A DNA stretch of 50,993 nucleotides. It comes from Fusobacterium perfoetens. GTDB lineage: Bacteria > Fusobacteriota > Fusobacteriia > Fusobacteriales > Fusobacteriaceae. The notes under the pieces were generated by a model. It saw only the letters and a program-made list of their open reading frames with translations. It made no database searches and had not been told where the DNA came from. Where the stretch lies: positions 1 to 50,993 of the forward strand of contig NZ_JADYUD010000014.1 in the NCBI RefSeq assembly GCF_021531595.1, written 5' to 3'. This document shows positions 25,223 to 33,362 of the stretch, piece after piece. Each line of letters starts with the position of its first letter. Position 1 is the first letter of the stretch. The position numbers and the translations under genes were made by a program.

Positions 25223-25663
25223 CTAGTCATTTATTAAAGCTGCTGCTTCTGCTGCTGTTGCAACTTTTTCAAGTCCTGCTCTAAAATCATCATCAAGTAT
25301 TTTTTTAGATAAATCTACAAGAATATTTATATGTGTAGTTCCTTTTTCTCCATCTGGAATAGCAAGCATAAATACCATTTTTGCATATTCATCTTCCTCT
25401 TCACTCCATAATACAGGATTTTTTAATCTTGCAAATGCAACTGCTGCTCTTTTTACTGTTGTACTTTTTCCATGTGGAAGCCCAACATCATATCCAACTG
25501 CTGTTGCTGAAATTTCTTCTCTTTTTAAAAGAGAATCAAGATATTCTTCATAATTTTCTGCAATTCCTTCATCAGTAATTTTTTTAGCCATCATTTCAAT
25601 GACTTCTCTCTTAGATGTACATTCTGCATCTAAAACAATAAGATTTTCTACTGTTAATGCCAT
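25223..25663 (-). CDS. PTS fructose-type EIIA component
   Basis: A 146-residue cytosolic phosphocarrier of the fructose/Ntr type. Phosphohistidine His64 is in GYDVGLPHGKS, the family active site. It relays phosphate from HPr to EIIB. The ribosome-binding site GAGGAGGG lies in the last codons of the regulator gene and the two genes are separated by one base, so they are coupled. Confidence 0.93.
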   Translation of the reverse strand: MALTVENLIVLDAECTSKREVIEMMAKKITDEGIAENYEEYLDSLLKREEISATAVGYDVGLPHGKSTTVKRAAVAFARLKNPVLWSEEEDEYAKMVFMLAIPDGEKGTTHINILVDLSKKILDDDFRAGLEKVATAAEAAALIND

Positions 25664-25664
25664 C

Positions 25665-27722
25665 TTATTTACCCTCCTCGTTTATAAACTCTTCTATTTT
25701 TTTAAAAATTTTATTTGATGTGTCAAGCTTATCAAATTCCTTTATCAGAGATTTTCTTCTTATTACTCCAAGAAATTCCATAAGTCCATTTAAATGTTCT
25801 CTTTTATCTTTACTTGAAAGTGTAATCACTATTCTTACTTTTTCATTTTCAGGAAATTCTATTGGTTTTTTAAAAAATGTAAGACTTATTCCTGTTTTTT
25901 TAATAGTCTTGCTGTTTCCACTGTGCCCTAAAAATATACCATCCTGCACAACCATATAATTTCCAAAATTATTTATCAGCTCTATTATCTCTTTAGGATA
26001 ACTTTCTCCTACAAATCCTTCTTCTATCATAGAAAGAGCACTTCTTTCTATTGCTTCAGTCCACTCAGAAACTTTATCAACTATTGAAATTCTTGAAGGT
26101 GAAAGCATTTCTAAAAATCTAAGCCCCTTATCCTTTTTCATATCATCTAAAATTTGATGCTTAAATCTTTTTTTCAATTCCTCAGCCATCTCTTCTTCTT
26201 TTAAATTTTCAGAATATTTTTTAGCAATTTCTATTATTTCTGAAAGTTTTATATTTTTAGAAGAAGAAAGTTTTTCTTTTTTAAGTTTTATAATATCTTC
26301 TGTACTTAATATAGGAGAAACTTTTACAACTTTTACATCTCTGAATTTTATTCCTTCTATTGTAGTTACAACTAAATCAATATCTTCATTCTTATAATTT
26401 TCAAGTTCATTATATGGAATAATATTTACTATATTAACATTAAAATGTTCTTTTATACTTGCTGATAAAAATCTTGATGTACTGTATCCTGCACCACAAA
26501 CAATAAGAATATTTTCAAGCTTTCTGCTTTTTATTCTTTTCATTGCAAGTTGAAAGTGCATTGCTATATAAGCCAGTTCATCATCACTTATTTTTATATC
26601 TATCCCTATTTTATTCCATGCCTTTGACACTAGATTTAAAACAAGTGGATAAGTTTCCTTAAACTCATCATAAATCTCACACGGAAGTCTTATTCCTTTT
26701 TTAGCTCTATATATTGCAGGCTTTATATGATTTATTAAATTTTCAAGCAGAAACATATCTTTTTCTAGCTCTTCATATCCACTTTTAGCCACTTCTTTTA
26801 TAAGTTTCATCATAGAAATCTCTATTTGAACCCAGTTCACATAAAAAGAATCGTCTAAATCAAAACTATGACTTCCTAAAAAATATTCTGTCATATTAAG
26901 AATTTCGCTTTTTTCAAATCCATATCCAGAAAAATTTCTTTCTACTATTGCATATTCTTCACTTTTTGTTAAAAAATCCATATTTTTTACAACTTTTAAA
27001 GGATATTTTTCATATCTCTTAAATGCTATTAATATATAGAACAGAAGAACTTTAAAATTTTCATCTCCAATACTTTTTTTGGCTTCATCAAGAGTTCTTT
27101 TTAAAATTTTCATTGCATTTTCAATATTTGTTTGAGAAAAATATTCGTCCATTTTATCCCAACATATAAAGAAACCATATTGATAATTTTTTTCAATCTT
27201 TATTTTTCCGCCTTCAAGATACTTTATATTGTAATTTTTTAAAAGAATATCAAGTATTATTCTTCTTATATTTCTCTCTTCAGCATGATATGTAAGATTT
27301 TTACTGTCTAAGGAAATAATGAATGTCTTCATATAATTTTCAAGAACCTTCAAATCATTTTTTAATGTCAGTTCGCTTATGTCAAGTTTATCCTCAAAAT
27401 TTTCCATTGATATATTTTCATCATTAAAAAATATATCTGTAATAATGATTTTTTCTCTTTCTTCTTTTGTAAAAGAATAAAGAGCCATATTTCCTGCAAC
27501 ACTTTTTACAATTTCTTCAAGAGAGTTTTTTACAATAAGTTCTCTTTTTCTTATTTCTATTTCAGGTAGTCCTAGCAGTTTTAAGTAATAATTATAATCA
27601 TCAATTTTATATCTTAAGTTTCTTTCACTAATACCTATTATATTTGCATTTTCTATTAATGAAGTAACTCCATTTTCTTTAATATTTCTGACCATATCTA
27701 ATAACTTTACTGTTATTGGCAC
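25665..27722 (-). CDS. PRD-domain PTS transcriptional regulator (MtlR/LicR type)
   Basis: About 685 residues: N-terminal HTH domains (1-130), two PRD domains (about 180-400), an EIIB-like domain starting ENILIVCGAGYSTSRFL near 410, and a C-terminal EIIA-like domain with His in GIFLGHSGNS near 620. Such proteins read PTS phosphorylation state and activate the linked PTS operon. The open frame reaches TTG at 27731, but GAGGAGG abuts it, while GTG at 27722 has a 9-base spacing, so I use GTG. It is the first gene of its own operon, followed directly by EIIA. Confidence 0.92.
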   Translation of the reverse strand: MPITVKLLDMVRNIKENGVTSLIENANIIGISERNLRYKIDDYNYYLKLLGLPEIEIRKRELIVKNSLEEIVKSVAGNMALYSFTKEEREKIIITDIFFNDENISMENFEDKLDISELTLKNDLKVLENYMKTFIISLDSKNLTYHAEERNIRRIILDILLKNYNIKYLEGGKIKIEKNYQYGFFICWDKMDEYFSQTNIENAMKILKRTLDEAKKSIGDENFKVLLFYILIAFKRYEKYPLKVVKNMDFLTKSEEYAIVERNFSGYGFEKSEILNMTEYFLGSHSFDLDDSFYVNWVQIEISMMKLIKEVAKSGYEELEKDMFLLENLINHIKPAIYRAKKGIRLPCEIYDEFKETYPLVLNLVSKAWNKIGIDIKISDDELAYIAMHFQLAMKRIKSRKLENILIVCGAGYSTSRFLSASIKEHFNVNIVNIIPYNELENYKNEDIDLVVTTIEGIKFRDVKVVKVSPILSTEDIIKLKKEKLSSSKNIKLSEIIEIAKKYSENLKEEEMAEELKKRFKHQILDDMKKDKGLRFLEMLSPSRISIVDKVSEWTEAIERSALSMIEEGFVGESYPKEIIELINNFGNYMVVQDGIFLGHSGNSKTIKKTGISLTFFKKPIEFPENEKVRIVITLSSKDKREHLNGLMEFLGVIRRKSLIKEFDKLDTSNKIFKKIEEFINEEGK

Positions 27723-27750
27723 TGTTCTCAACCTCCTCTTGACTACATTG

Positions 27751-27779
27751 ATTATACTTTTTTACTACTCTGTGTTCAA
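27751..27779 (-). promoter_or_regulatory. PTS operon promoter
   Basis: Minus-strand TTGAAC (27774-27779), 17 bp, TATAAT (27751-27756), about 30 bp upstream of the regulator start codon. Confidence 0.78.
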
Positions 27780-27953
27780 CTAAAATTCTTTTCATTTTTT
27801 TTTGGAAAATTTTTAATAATTTTAGCATAATTTTCTCAATTCCCATTTTTTCTGCTTTGATGCCTGGTAGATTTTTTTTAATTACTCACATTTCCAAAAT
27901 TTTTTGAAAGTTTTTATATTTTATTGGCTGTTTACTGTGTTTTAAATATACAA

Positions 27954-27988
27954 AAAAGTTGCTGCATATGTAAACTGCAGCAACTTTT
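27954..27988. terminator. Terminator of mscS
   Basis: Perfect 13-bp stem AAAAGTTGCTGCA (27954-27966) / TGCAGCAACTTTT (27976-27988); on the minus strand it follows the mscS stop codon and ends in U's. Confidence 0.9.
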
Positions 27989-28006
27989 ACAAGTAATCTT
28001 ATTCTA

Positions 28007-28876
28007 TTATTTATTATAAATATCAATTTTCTGATAAGGAATTTCAATTCCTTCTTTAGCAAATTCTATAACCACTGTTTCCATCATTGTATAATAAACT
28101 TCCCAGTAGTTTTCTGATTTAGTCCATACTCTGAAATTATAATCAAGAGAACTTGCACTATGAGCATTTAATCTTATTGTATATCCTTTTTCATGAAGTA
28201 CTTTATCATTTCCCTCTGCTATTCTTTGAAGAACAGCTTTAGCTTTTTCAACAGGAGTGTCATAAGATGTTGATATTACCATATCAACTCTTCTTTCAGG
28301 CTCTCTTGAAATATTTGTAACAGCTCCATTAGCAAGCTGTCCATTTGGAATTATAATTCTTTTATTATCAGGAGTTGTAAGAGTAGTATAAAGAATATGA
28401 ATTGCTGTTACTGTTCCTGAACCTGCTCCAGTTGTAATAAATTCACCTTTCAAGAAAGGTCTAAAGAACAGAATAAGAACTCCTCCTGCAAGATTTGCTA
28501 AACTTCCTTGTAATGCAAGACCTACTGCGATACCTGCTGTACCAAGTATTGCCACAAGAGATGTTGCTTGTACTCCTATTCCACTTATAATCATAAAGAA
28601 AAATCCTATATAAACAACTGTTTTAACAAGAGAAACTAAGAATGATTCAAGAAGTGGATCAGCTTTTCCTTTATGAAGAATCGCTCTTAAAGTTTTTATT
28701 ACCATATTTACTACAGGCTTCATTATTGCAAGTAAAAATATTACCCATAAAAGTCTCATTGCTATACTTGGCAAAGCTTTAGCAATACTGTCTAAAATTG
28801 TATTTAAAAATGCATGCATTTTTTTATCTTGCAACACTTCAGCTATCTGTGTTATTTCTGTTACATTTTCTGTCAT
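28007..28876 (-). CDS. mscS: MscS-family small-conductance mechanosensitive channel
   Basis: A 289-residue inner-membrane channel that relieves hypo-osmotic pressure. Two or three transmembrane helices precede the pore helix with GIAVGLALQGSLANLAGGVLI (TM3, Gly/Ala-rich), followed by the soluble beta domain with RPFLKGEFI and IPNGQLANGAVTNIS. The frame extends to a TTG at 28894, but that codon abuts GGAGGA, so the ATG at 28876 (10-base spacing) is chosen. Single-gene unit with its own terminator. Confidence 0.93.
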   Translation of the reverse strand: MTENVTEITQIAEVLQDKKMHAFLNTILDSIAKALPSIAMRLLWVIFLLAIMKPVVNMVIKTLRAILHKGKADPLLESFLVSLVKTVVYIGFFFMIISGIGVQATSLVAILGTAGIAVGLALQGSLANLAGGVLILFFRPFLKGEFITTGAGSGTVTAIHILYTTLTTPDNKRIIIPNGQLANGAVTNISREPERRVDMVISTSYDTPVEKAKAVLQRIAEGNDKVLHEKGYTIRLNAHSASSLDYNFRVWTKSENYWEVYYTMMETVVIEFAKEGIEIPYQKIDIYNK

Positions 28877-28965
28877 AATTTTATATTCCTCCAAATTTTT
28901 TATATATACATTATATCATAACTTACTATTTTAGTATATAAAATCTATATTTAAATTTTATGAGT

Positions 28966-28992
28966 AAAAAAAAGACACAGTATTGTGTCTTG
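28966..28992 (-). terminator. Terminator of the tRNA operon
   Basis: Stem AAGACACA / TGTGTCTT with a 4-nt loop (28972-28991), followed on the minus strand by seven U's, just downstream of tRNA-Asp. Confidence 0.88.
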
Positions 28993-29003
28993 AAGTTTTT
29001 AAA

Positions 29004-29080
29004 TGGCGGGAGTGACGAGATTCGAACTCGCGACCTCCTACGTGACAGGCAGGCGCTCTAACCAACTGAGCTACACCCCC
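29004..29080 (-). tRNA. tRNA-Asp (GTC)
   Basis: 77-nt cloverleaf with encoded CCA. Acceptor GGGGGTG pairs with CACTCCC, anticodon loop CTGTCAC gives GTC, and the TTCGAAT T-loop is present. Last gene of a five-tRNA operon. Confidence 0.97.
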
Positions 29081-29087
29081 ATTTTAA

Positions 29088-29163
29088 TGGTGGTCACAAT
29101 AGGACTTGAACCTATGACCCCCTGCTTGTAAGGCAGGTGCTCTCCCAACTGAGCTATGCGACC
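29088..29163 (-). tRNA. tRNA-Val (TAC)
   Basis: 76-nt cloverleaf with encoded CCA. Anticodon loop CTTACAA gives TAC, T-loop TTCAAGT, acceptor GGTCGCA. Lies 7 bp from tRNA-Asp. Confidence 0.97.
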
Positions 29164-29170
29164 ATATTGC

Positions 29171-29255
29171 TGGTGGTGAGGGAAGGATTTGAACCTTCGA
29201 AAGCTGTGCTGGCAGATTTACAGTCTGCTCCCTTTGACCACTCGGGAACCTCACC
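29171..29255 (-). tRNA. tRNA-Tyr (GTA)
   Basis: 85-nt class II tRNA with long variable arm and encoded CCA. Anticodon loop CTGTAAA gives GTA; acceptor GGTGAGG pairs with CCTCACC. Confidence 0.97.
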
Positions 29256-29290
29256 CTCTAAAATCTATATTAAATTTATTTGTACCTTAT

Positions 29291-29365
29291 TGGTACCCCG
29301 TAGGGGAATCGAACCCCTGTTTCCAGAGTGAAAATCTGATGTCCTAACCGTTGAACGAACGGGGC
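29291..29365 (-). tRNA. tRNA-Glu (TTC)
   Basis: 75-nt cloverleaf with encoded CCA. Anticodon loop TTTTCAC gives TTC; acceptor GCCCCGT pairs with ACGGGGT apart from one G-U. Lies between tRNA-Thr and tRNA-Tyr. Confidence 0.97.
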
Positions 29366-29372
29366 ATAAAAA

Positions 29373-29448
<76 letters not shown>

Positions 29449-29466
29449 ATCTCAGGAACGCATATA

Positions 29467-29495
29467 ATAATACCATAACTTTAAAATCTTGTCAA
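29467..29495 (-). promoter_or_regulatory. tRNA operon promoter
   Basis: Minus-strand TTGACA (29490-29495), 17 bp ending in TATGG, TATTAT (29467-29472). Transcription begins about 12-15 nt before tRNA-Thr. The remaining stretch up to 29703 is A/T-rich with no gene; minE is not there. Confidence 0.88.
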
Positions 29496-29703
29496 ATATT
29501 TTTTTAATTTTTTTTAAAATTTTTTTATTTTATTTTTCTCTATGGTAAAAATCAAAAATAAAATTTTCTTTAAATAAAAATATCTGTTATTTATACAGCT
29601 TATTTTACTAAAAATAATATACTTTTCACACTTTTTAGTATTTAGCTCATAGTATAAATTATACAGATATTTTTAATGCAGAAAATTTTATTTAATTGTC
29701 ATT

Positions 29704-30495
29704 TTAATTTCCAAAAATATTTTTAAGTTTTAACATAAAACTTTTTTTAGTATCAAGTTCAAGGAATGGAGCATCTTTTCCTAAAATTCTTTGAACAATA
29801 TTTTTATACGCTTCAGCTGCAAGAGATTTTCCTCTGTAAACAAGAGGTTCTCCTTTGTTTGTAGAAATTACAATGCTCTCATCATCAGGTATTACCCCAA
29901 GAACCTCTACAGCAAGAATGTCTACAATATCCTGAACACTTAACATATTACCTTGCTTTACCATTTCTATTCTAAGTCTGTTTACTATAAGTTTTATATT
30001 TTTTATTTCATTAGCTTCTAAAAGACCTATTATTCTGTCTGCGTCTCTTACTGCTGAAATTTCAGGAGTTGTTACTACTATTGCTTCATCAACAGAGGCT
30101 ATCGCATTTTTAAATCCCTGTTCAATTCCTGCAGGACAATCTATAACTATAAAATCAAAATCTTCTTTTATTGCATCTATAAGCTCTTTCATCTGCTCTT
30201 CATTTATATCTGTTTTTTCTCTTGTCTGAGCAGCTGGAAGAAGACACAGTTTTTTATTTCTTTTATCCCTTATAAGTGCCTGCTTAATTTTACATCTTCC
30301 TTCTATAACATCTATAAGATCGTAGACTATTCTGTTTTCAAGTCCCATTACCACATCAAGATTTCTAAGACCTATATCTGTATCTATCAAAAGCACTTTG
30401 TAACCTTCAAGAGCCAGTCCTGTTCCTATGTTAGCACTGGTTGTTGTTTTTCCTACTCCGCCTTTTCCTGATGTTACAACTAACACTTTCCCCAT
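29704..30495 (-). CDS. minD: Septum-site determining protein MinD
   Basis: A 263-residue membrane-associated ATPase that positions the division septum with MinC. Deviant Walker A KGGVGKTT at residues 11-18, the LLIDTDIGLRNLDVVMGLE segment, DCPAGIEQGF, and a C-terminal amphipathic membrane-targeting helix (SFMLKLKNIFGN). Two ATGs lie six bases apart; the second (30495) has the better eight-base spacing from AGGAGG, so it is chosen. It follows minC by 12 bp. minE is not adjacent. Confidence 0.95.
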   Translation of the reverse strand: MGKVLVVTSGKGGVGKTTTSANIGTGLALEGYKVLLIDTDIGLRNLDVVMGLENRIVYDLIDVIEGRCKIKQALIRDKRNKKLCLLPAAQTREKTDINEEQMKELIDAIKEDFDFIVIDCPAGIEQGFKNAIASVDEAIVVTTPEISAVRDADRIIGLLEANEIKNIKLIVNRLRIEMVKQGNMLSVQDIVDILAVEVLGVIPDDESIVISTNKGEPLVYRGKSLAAEAYKNIVQRILGKDAPFLELDTKKSFMLKLKNIFGN

Positions 30496-30507
30496 AACCA
30501 TGTCCTC

Positions 30508-31185
30508 CTAACTGTTATTTTCAAGCATAACCTCTAACATATCTTTGTTGTAATTTTCTATAAATATATTTTCTCCATTTACATAAGCTATCTCAAATTT
30601 ACTGTCTTTTTTAGACTTTTTATTATTTTCCATCTGAGGATTTGGGTTTCTTGCTATATAATCTCCTATTTTAAGCTGTATAGGATTCATATATAAAGCA
30701 CCTATAAAAGCATCTTTTCCACTTTCAACACCTGCATAAACTGTTCCGTTCAAATGTCCTAAAACAATTACAGAATCACTTGCTTTTACTATTCCTCCAG
30801 GATTCACATCTCCAAAAATAATAATGCTTCCATCATATTCTAAAAGATTTCCTGATCTTAGTATTCCTTTATAGAATTTTACTTTTCCTTCTCCCTTAAG
30901 AGAATTTAAAACAGCTTTCATCTTAGGATCTGTTTCCCCATTTGAAAATACATAAGTTATTTCCATATCACTGTTTTCTCTTATTATTTTTAAGAGTTCA
31001 TCTTCTTCTTCATCTGAGATAATTCTTTCTGTAAATTCAACAGCTGTTTTTACTTTTCCAACAAAACCTTTTATCTCTGTAATTTTATCTAATAAATTCT
31101 GTTTAATCTGAAAGAAATCTGTTTCTGGATCAAGATATATTTTTAATCTGTCTCTTTTTACTTTTAATGTAACTACATCTTTCAT
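30508..31185 (-). CDS. minC: Septum-site determining protein MinC
   Basis: Division inhibitor of 225 residues that blocks FtsZ assembly when recruited by MinD. The N-terminal MinC_N region (LKVKRDRLKIYLDPETDFFQIKQNLLDKI) precedes the C-terminal beta-helix with GNLLEYDGSIIIFGDVNPGGIVKASDSVIVLGHLNGTVYAG, the MinC_C hallmark. Of two ATGs six bases apart, the second (31185) has better spacing from GAGGGAG. It is the first gene of minCD. Confidence 0.94.
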   Translation of the reverse strand: MKDVVTLKVKRDRLKIYLDPETDFFQIKQNLLDKITEIKGFVGKVKTAVEFTERIISDEEEDELLKIIRENSDMEITYVFSNGETDPKMKAVLNSLKGEGKVKFYKGILRSGNLLEYDGSIIIFGDVNPGGIVKASDSVIVLGHLNGTVYAGVESGKDAFIGALYMNPIQLKIGDYIARNPNPQMENNKKSKKDSKFEIAYVNGENIFIENYNKDMLEVMLENNS

Positions 31186-31214
31186 ATCCATGCTCCCTCT
31201 TTTCTTTTAATTTT

Positions 31215-31243
31215 AGTATACCATACTAGTTTTTATCTATCAA
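31215..31243 (-). promoter_or_regulatory. minCD promoter
   Basis: Minus-strand TTGATA (31238-31243), 17 bp ending in TATGG, TATACT (31215-31220), 30 bp upstream of minC. Confidence 0.78.
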
Positions 31244-31381
31244 TCTTCTTTTATTTTTAAAACTTTTCTTTAAATATTTTTACAATAAATTTTATGTGAT
31301 TTACAAAATAACTAAAAATCTTATTCCTTATATTTATATACCTCATTTTTTCCAAATTTCCAAATTTTATTAAAAGTATTA

Positions 31382-31410
31382 TTGTATTTATTATAATTTT
31401 CTGTTAGACT
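31382..31410 (+). promoter_or_regulatory. Possible promoter of the ArsC-like gene
   Basis: TTGTAT (31382-31387), 17 bp, TAGACT (31405-31410), about 37 bp upstream of the start codon. The preceding stretch from 31244 shows nothing else recognisable. Confidence 0.42.
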
Positions 31411-31446
31411 GAAAATAAAAATCTATCTTAAGGGGGAACTAAAATT

Positions 31447-31806
31447 ATGAAACCTTTATTTGTTAACTATCCTAAATGTACTACATGTCAAAAAGCTAAA
31501 AAATGGCTGGAGGAAAATAATATAGATTTTGAATCAAGACATATTGTTGAAAATAATCCTACAAAAGAAGAACTTAAAGCTTGGCTTACTCTTAGCAAAC
31601 AACCTATAAAGAAATTTTTTAATACAAGTGGTATACTTTATCGTGAAATGAACTTAAAAGAAAAAGTTGCTTCAGAAAGCGAAGATAATCTTCTTTCTCT
31701 TTTAGCAACTAATGGCATGCTTGTAAAAAGACCTATTCTTGTTACAGATGATGTTGTTCTTATAGGCTTTAAAGCTGAAACATGGGCAGAATATTTTAAA
31801 AAATAA
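31447..31806 (+). CDS. ArsC/Spx-family thioredoxin-fold protein
   Basis: A 119-residue member of the ArsC/YffB/Spx family. The redox motif is CTTC near residues 12-15 (YPKCTTCQKAKKWLEENN), and the family end motif KRPILVTDDVVLIGF is present with the conserved Arg-Pro. Family members are arsenate reductases or, in Firmicutes, Spx-type transcription regulators; the presence of CxxC without other ars genes leaves the function open. AGGGGG precedes the ATG. Single-gene unit. Confidence 0.88.
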   Translation: MKPLFVNYPKCTTCQKAKKWLEENNIDFESRHIVENNPTKEELKAWLTLSKQPIKKFFNTSGILYREMNLKEKVASESEDNLLSLLATNGMLVKRPILVTDDVVLIGFKAETWAEYFKK

Positions 31807-31811
31807 AATTA

Positions 31812-31852
31812 AAGGAGCTATTGTAAATTTTTACATTAGCTCCTTTTTATAT
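31812..31852. terminator. Bidirectional terminator
   Basis: Stem AAAGGAGCTA.TGTAAA paired with TTTACAT.TAGCTCCTTT, A's left and T's right, between the convergent ArsC-like and symporter genes. Confidence 0.85.
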
Positions 31853-31857
31853 ATTTT

Positions 31858-33189
31858 TTATTTATGATATACTTCGTGGTCAAACATATTTTCTGTTTTT
31901 GCAACATAAATACTTGCTGCACTGTCTCCTATTACATTAAGAGATGTTACAAGCATTTCAATAGGTCTGTTTATTGCAAGAATTAAAGAGTATGCAAGAA
32001 TTGCTGCATCATTTGTATATCCTAAACCAGAAAGAATAGTAAATAATACAATAGCTCCTGCTCCAGGTGCTGCTGGTGTTCCTACTGATGCTACAAGTGC
32101 AAGAACTCCTATTATGAAAATATTTGCAAGTCCTATTTCATATCCTGCTGTTGTTGCTACGAAAACTGCTGCTATTACTTGCATTATTGCTGTTCCGTTC
32201 ATATTTGTTGTCATTCCAAGAGGAAGAACAAAAGATGCTATATCATCGTGAACTCCAAGCTCTTCCACTGTTGTTTTTTTGTTTAAAGGAAGAGTTGCAG
32301 CACTTGATGAAGTTGAGAATCCAAAAAGAGCTACTTTAGCTGCCTTTCTTATAAAAGGAAATGGATCTAAACGAGTAGATGCTATAATTAAGAATGAATA
32401 TCCAAACACTAAGAATACAAGAAGTGTCACTGTTGTTACACCCATATATACAAGAGCTGGTTTTAAATGTTCTATTCCATAAGAAGCAAAAGTTCTTGTA
32501 AGAAGAACAAATATTGCTATAGGTCCAAATTTATTAATTACAAATGTTAAAAAAGTAATAACAATATCATTTATTTCCTGTAAAACAGGTTTAAGATATT
32601 TTACTTTTCCTTCAAGATAATTTATGCAAAGTCCTGTTGATACTGCTAAAAATACTGTTGCAAGAACTCCACCATTATTTGAAAATGCTGAGAAGATATT
32701 ATTTGGAACAATTCCAACTAAAACCATTAAAGGATTGCTTCCTGATTTCCCTGAAACAACATTTACAGAAGATTTAATATCTATACTGAATGCTCCTGAA
32801 GCTTTTACAGCCATTCCTACAAGTCCTGCAAGAGTAAGAGCAATTACTGATGAAACAAAGAAAAATCCTAAAGTTTTATAAGAAATACGACCTAATTTTT
32901 TAGAGTCACTTATATGACACATTGCAAGTGTAATTGATGTAAATACCATTGGAATTATTATAAGCTGAAGTGAATTTATGAAAAGCTGACCGATTATATA
33001 AAAAATACCAACTGCTTTTTCAGCACCTTTAGCTGAAATATCTTGGAATAAAAATTTATTTATCATTTTCCAAGTTTCACTCTGAGCTCCCACATTTTCT
33101 CTTAAAAGAATACATAAAAATCCTGCTGCGATACCTGCCACAAGTGCGATTGTCATTTTTACCGCAAGTGTGTTTTTACTTTTTACCAT
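31858..33189 (-). CDS. Dicarboxylate/amino-acid:cation symporter (DAACS family)
   Basis: A 443-residue inner-membrane carrier of the GltP/DctA/SstT superfamily (glutamate, aspartate, dicarboxylate or serine uptake with Na+ or H+). It shows eight hydrophobic helices and two re-entrant loop motifs: the Ser-rich FSTSSSAATLPLNKK and the NMNGTAIMQVIAAVFVATTAG (NMDGT-like) segment, then VGTPAAPGAGAIVLFTIL. The frame opens at 33201, but GGAGG is positioned for the ATG at 33189. A promoter and attenuator-like leader precede it, so it is separately regulated. Confidence 0.92.
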   Translation of the reverse strand: MVKSKNTLAVKMTIALVAGIAAGFLCILLRENVGAQSETWKMINKFLFQDISAKGAEKAVGIFYIIGQLFINSLQLIIIPMVFTSITLAMCHISDSKKLGRISYKTLGFFFVSSVIALTLAGLVGMAVKASGAFSIDIKSSVNVVSGKSGSNPLMVLVGIVPNNIFSAFSNNGGVLATVFLAVSTGLCINYLEGKVKYLKPVLQEINDIVITFLTFVINKFGPIAIFVLLTRTFASYGIEHLKPALVYMGVTTVTLLVFLVFGYSFLIIASTRLDPFPFIRKAAKVALFGFSTSSSAATLPLNKKTTVEELGVHDDIASFVLPLGMTTNMNGTAIMQVIAAVFVATTAGYEIGLANIFIIGVLALVASVGTPAAPGAGAIVLFTILSGLGYTNDAAILAYSLILAINRPIEMLVTSLNVIGDSAASIYVAKTENMFDHEVYHK

Positions 33190-33210
33190 TTCTACCTCCA
33201 TACTAAATTT

Positions 33211-33309
33211 AAAAAAAAGCCCTACTTATCAGAAAGATAAATAGGGAATTTAAAACATATTGTATATCAGTACCTTATTGACTTTCTGATAGTGCCAAAA
33301 TTTTTTCCT
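33211..33309 (-). promoter_or_regulatory. Attenuator leader of the DAACS symporter
   Basis: On the minus strand a terminator hairpin CCCTA-TTATC / GATAAG-TAGGG (33220-33246) is followed by T8 or more (33211-33218). Its loop side CTTTCTGATA (33227-33236) is a perfect 10-nt complement of TATCAGAAAG (33282-33291) near the start of the RNA, an antiterminator. That 5' segment can instead pair with CTGATA (33265-33270). These three mutually exclusive pairings are the signature of a regulated terminator. I do not recognise a known riboswitch class. Confidence 0.7.
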
Positions 33310-33315
33310 TTAATG

Positions 33316-33344
33316 ATTATAAGAAATTCAACAGAATATGTCAA
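33316..33344 (-). promoter_or_regulatory. Promoter of the DAACS symporter leader
   Basis: Minus-strand TTGACA (33339-33344), 17 bp, TATAAT (33316-33321), a full-consensus promoter starting about 33309, about 120 nt before the ATG. Confidence 0.9.
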
Positions 33345-33362
33345 AGGTTTTTTTGTTATTTT

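Noticed and set aside
29496-29703. Possible minE gene next to minD
   Set aside because: No frame of adequate length with a start and ribosome-binding site is present; the single ATG seen near 29700 on the minus strand runs into a stop after three codons.
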